Shown piece by piece: positions 63,660-64,000 of a DNA stretch of 64,000 nucleotides; position 1 is the first letter of the stretch; each line of letters opens with the position of its first letter. Both the position numbers and the translations under genes were made by a program. Below the pieces are notes generated by a model that was not told where the DNA came from, did no database searches, and was given only the letters and a program-made list of their open reading frames with translations. The DNA comes from Clostridiaceae bacterium (lineage in GTDB: Bacteria; Bacillota; Clostridia; DSM-8532), in contig JAAYNA010000084.1 in NCBI GenBank assembly GCA_012521105.1, forward strand, positions 1-64,000, read 5' to 3'.

Positions 63660-64000
<341 letters not shown>

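Overview
The window is a low-GC, gene-dense stretch of a spore-forming Firmicute of the class Clostridia. This rests on the sporulation gene pair ytrH-ytrI next to dnaE, a Bacillus-like mltG-trmR-trhP order, strong AGGAGG-type ribosome binding sites with frequent TTG/GTG starts, and single-copy housekeeping genes of Firmicute type. A cellobiose 2-epimerase and many lineage-specific small proteins suggest, as inference only, the cellulolytic Acetivibrio/Ruminiclostridium group. Most genes lie on the + strand and the window is mainly chromosomal core.

Layout. 1-7 kb: cheR, a LysM/M14 muropeptidase (minus strand), glycerate kinase, a MATE exporter, a tRNA-Leu(CAG) with a consensus promoter, a solitary C-terminal fragment of a sugar-binding protein, a 46-aa membrane peptide and tcdA. 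7-13 kb: murD and a MoxR/DUF58/transglutaminase operon. 13-18.5 kb: typA-mltG-trmR-trhP, joining ribosome GTPase function, peptidoglycan cutting and wobble-uridine modification of tRNA. 18.5-28 kb: ytrH-ytrI, a zinc-ribbon protein, the formyltetrahydrofolate cyclo-ligase, a polysaccharide deacetylase, dnaE, pfkA, a thioesterase, pgsA and two tiny minus-strand paralogous proteins (38 and 34 aa) of spore-coat-like type. 28-34 kb: a membrane protein, cobalamin adenosyltransferase behind a possible attenuator, a lipoprotein deacetylase, and argGH (minus) with a promoter overlapped by an ARG-box-like site.

34-47.8 kb: ruvC-ruvA-ruvB, proC-rnhA-nudF, a Xer-type recombinase lacking the usual catalytic lysine, tldD (frameshifted) with tldE, cellobiose 2-epimerase, ftsK/spoIIIE and a TPR membrane protein. 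47.8-53.4 kb is the main accessory block: a complete type I restriction-modification set hsdR-hsdM-hsdS, followed immediately by a decayed internal fragment of a chemotaxis methylesterase gene (cheB). 53.4-64 kb: folD, RNase Y, ymdB, phosphoglucomutase, a coiled-coil protein, an HD-GYP phosphodiesterase, a YhaM-like exonuclease, and a methionine/sulfur locus: homoserine O-acetyltransferase (MetA with Glu111), two Rrf2 regulators of different type (one with a cysteine cluster, one without) and the start of O-acetylhomoserine sulfhydrylase, cut by the window end. The metA promoter is embedded in a perfect 16-bp inverted repeat.

No CRISPR array, intact transposon, prophage or clearly new multi-gene system is visible. 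The strongest unusual signals are the cheB relic fused to the end of hsdS, the metA dyad with twin Rrf2 genes, the lysine-less Xer protein, the tldD frameshift and the tiny paralogous proteins.
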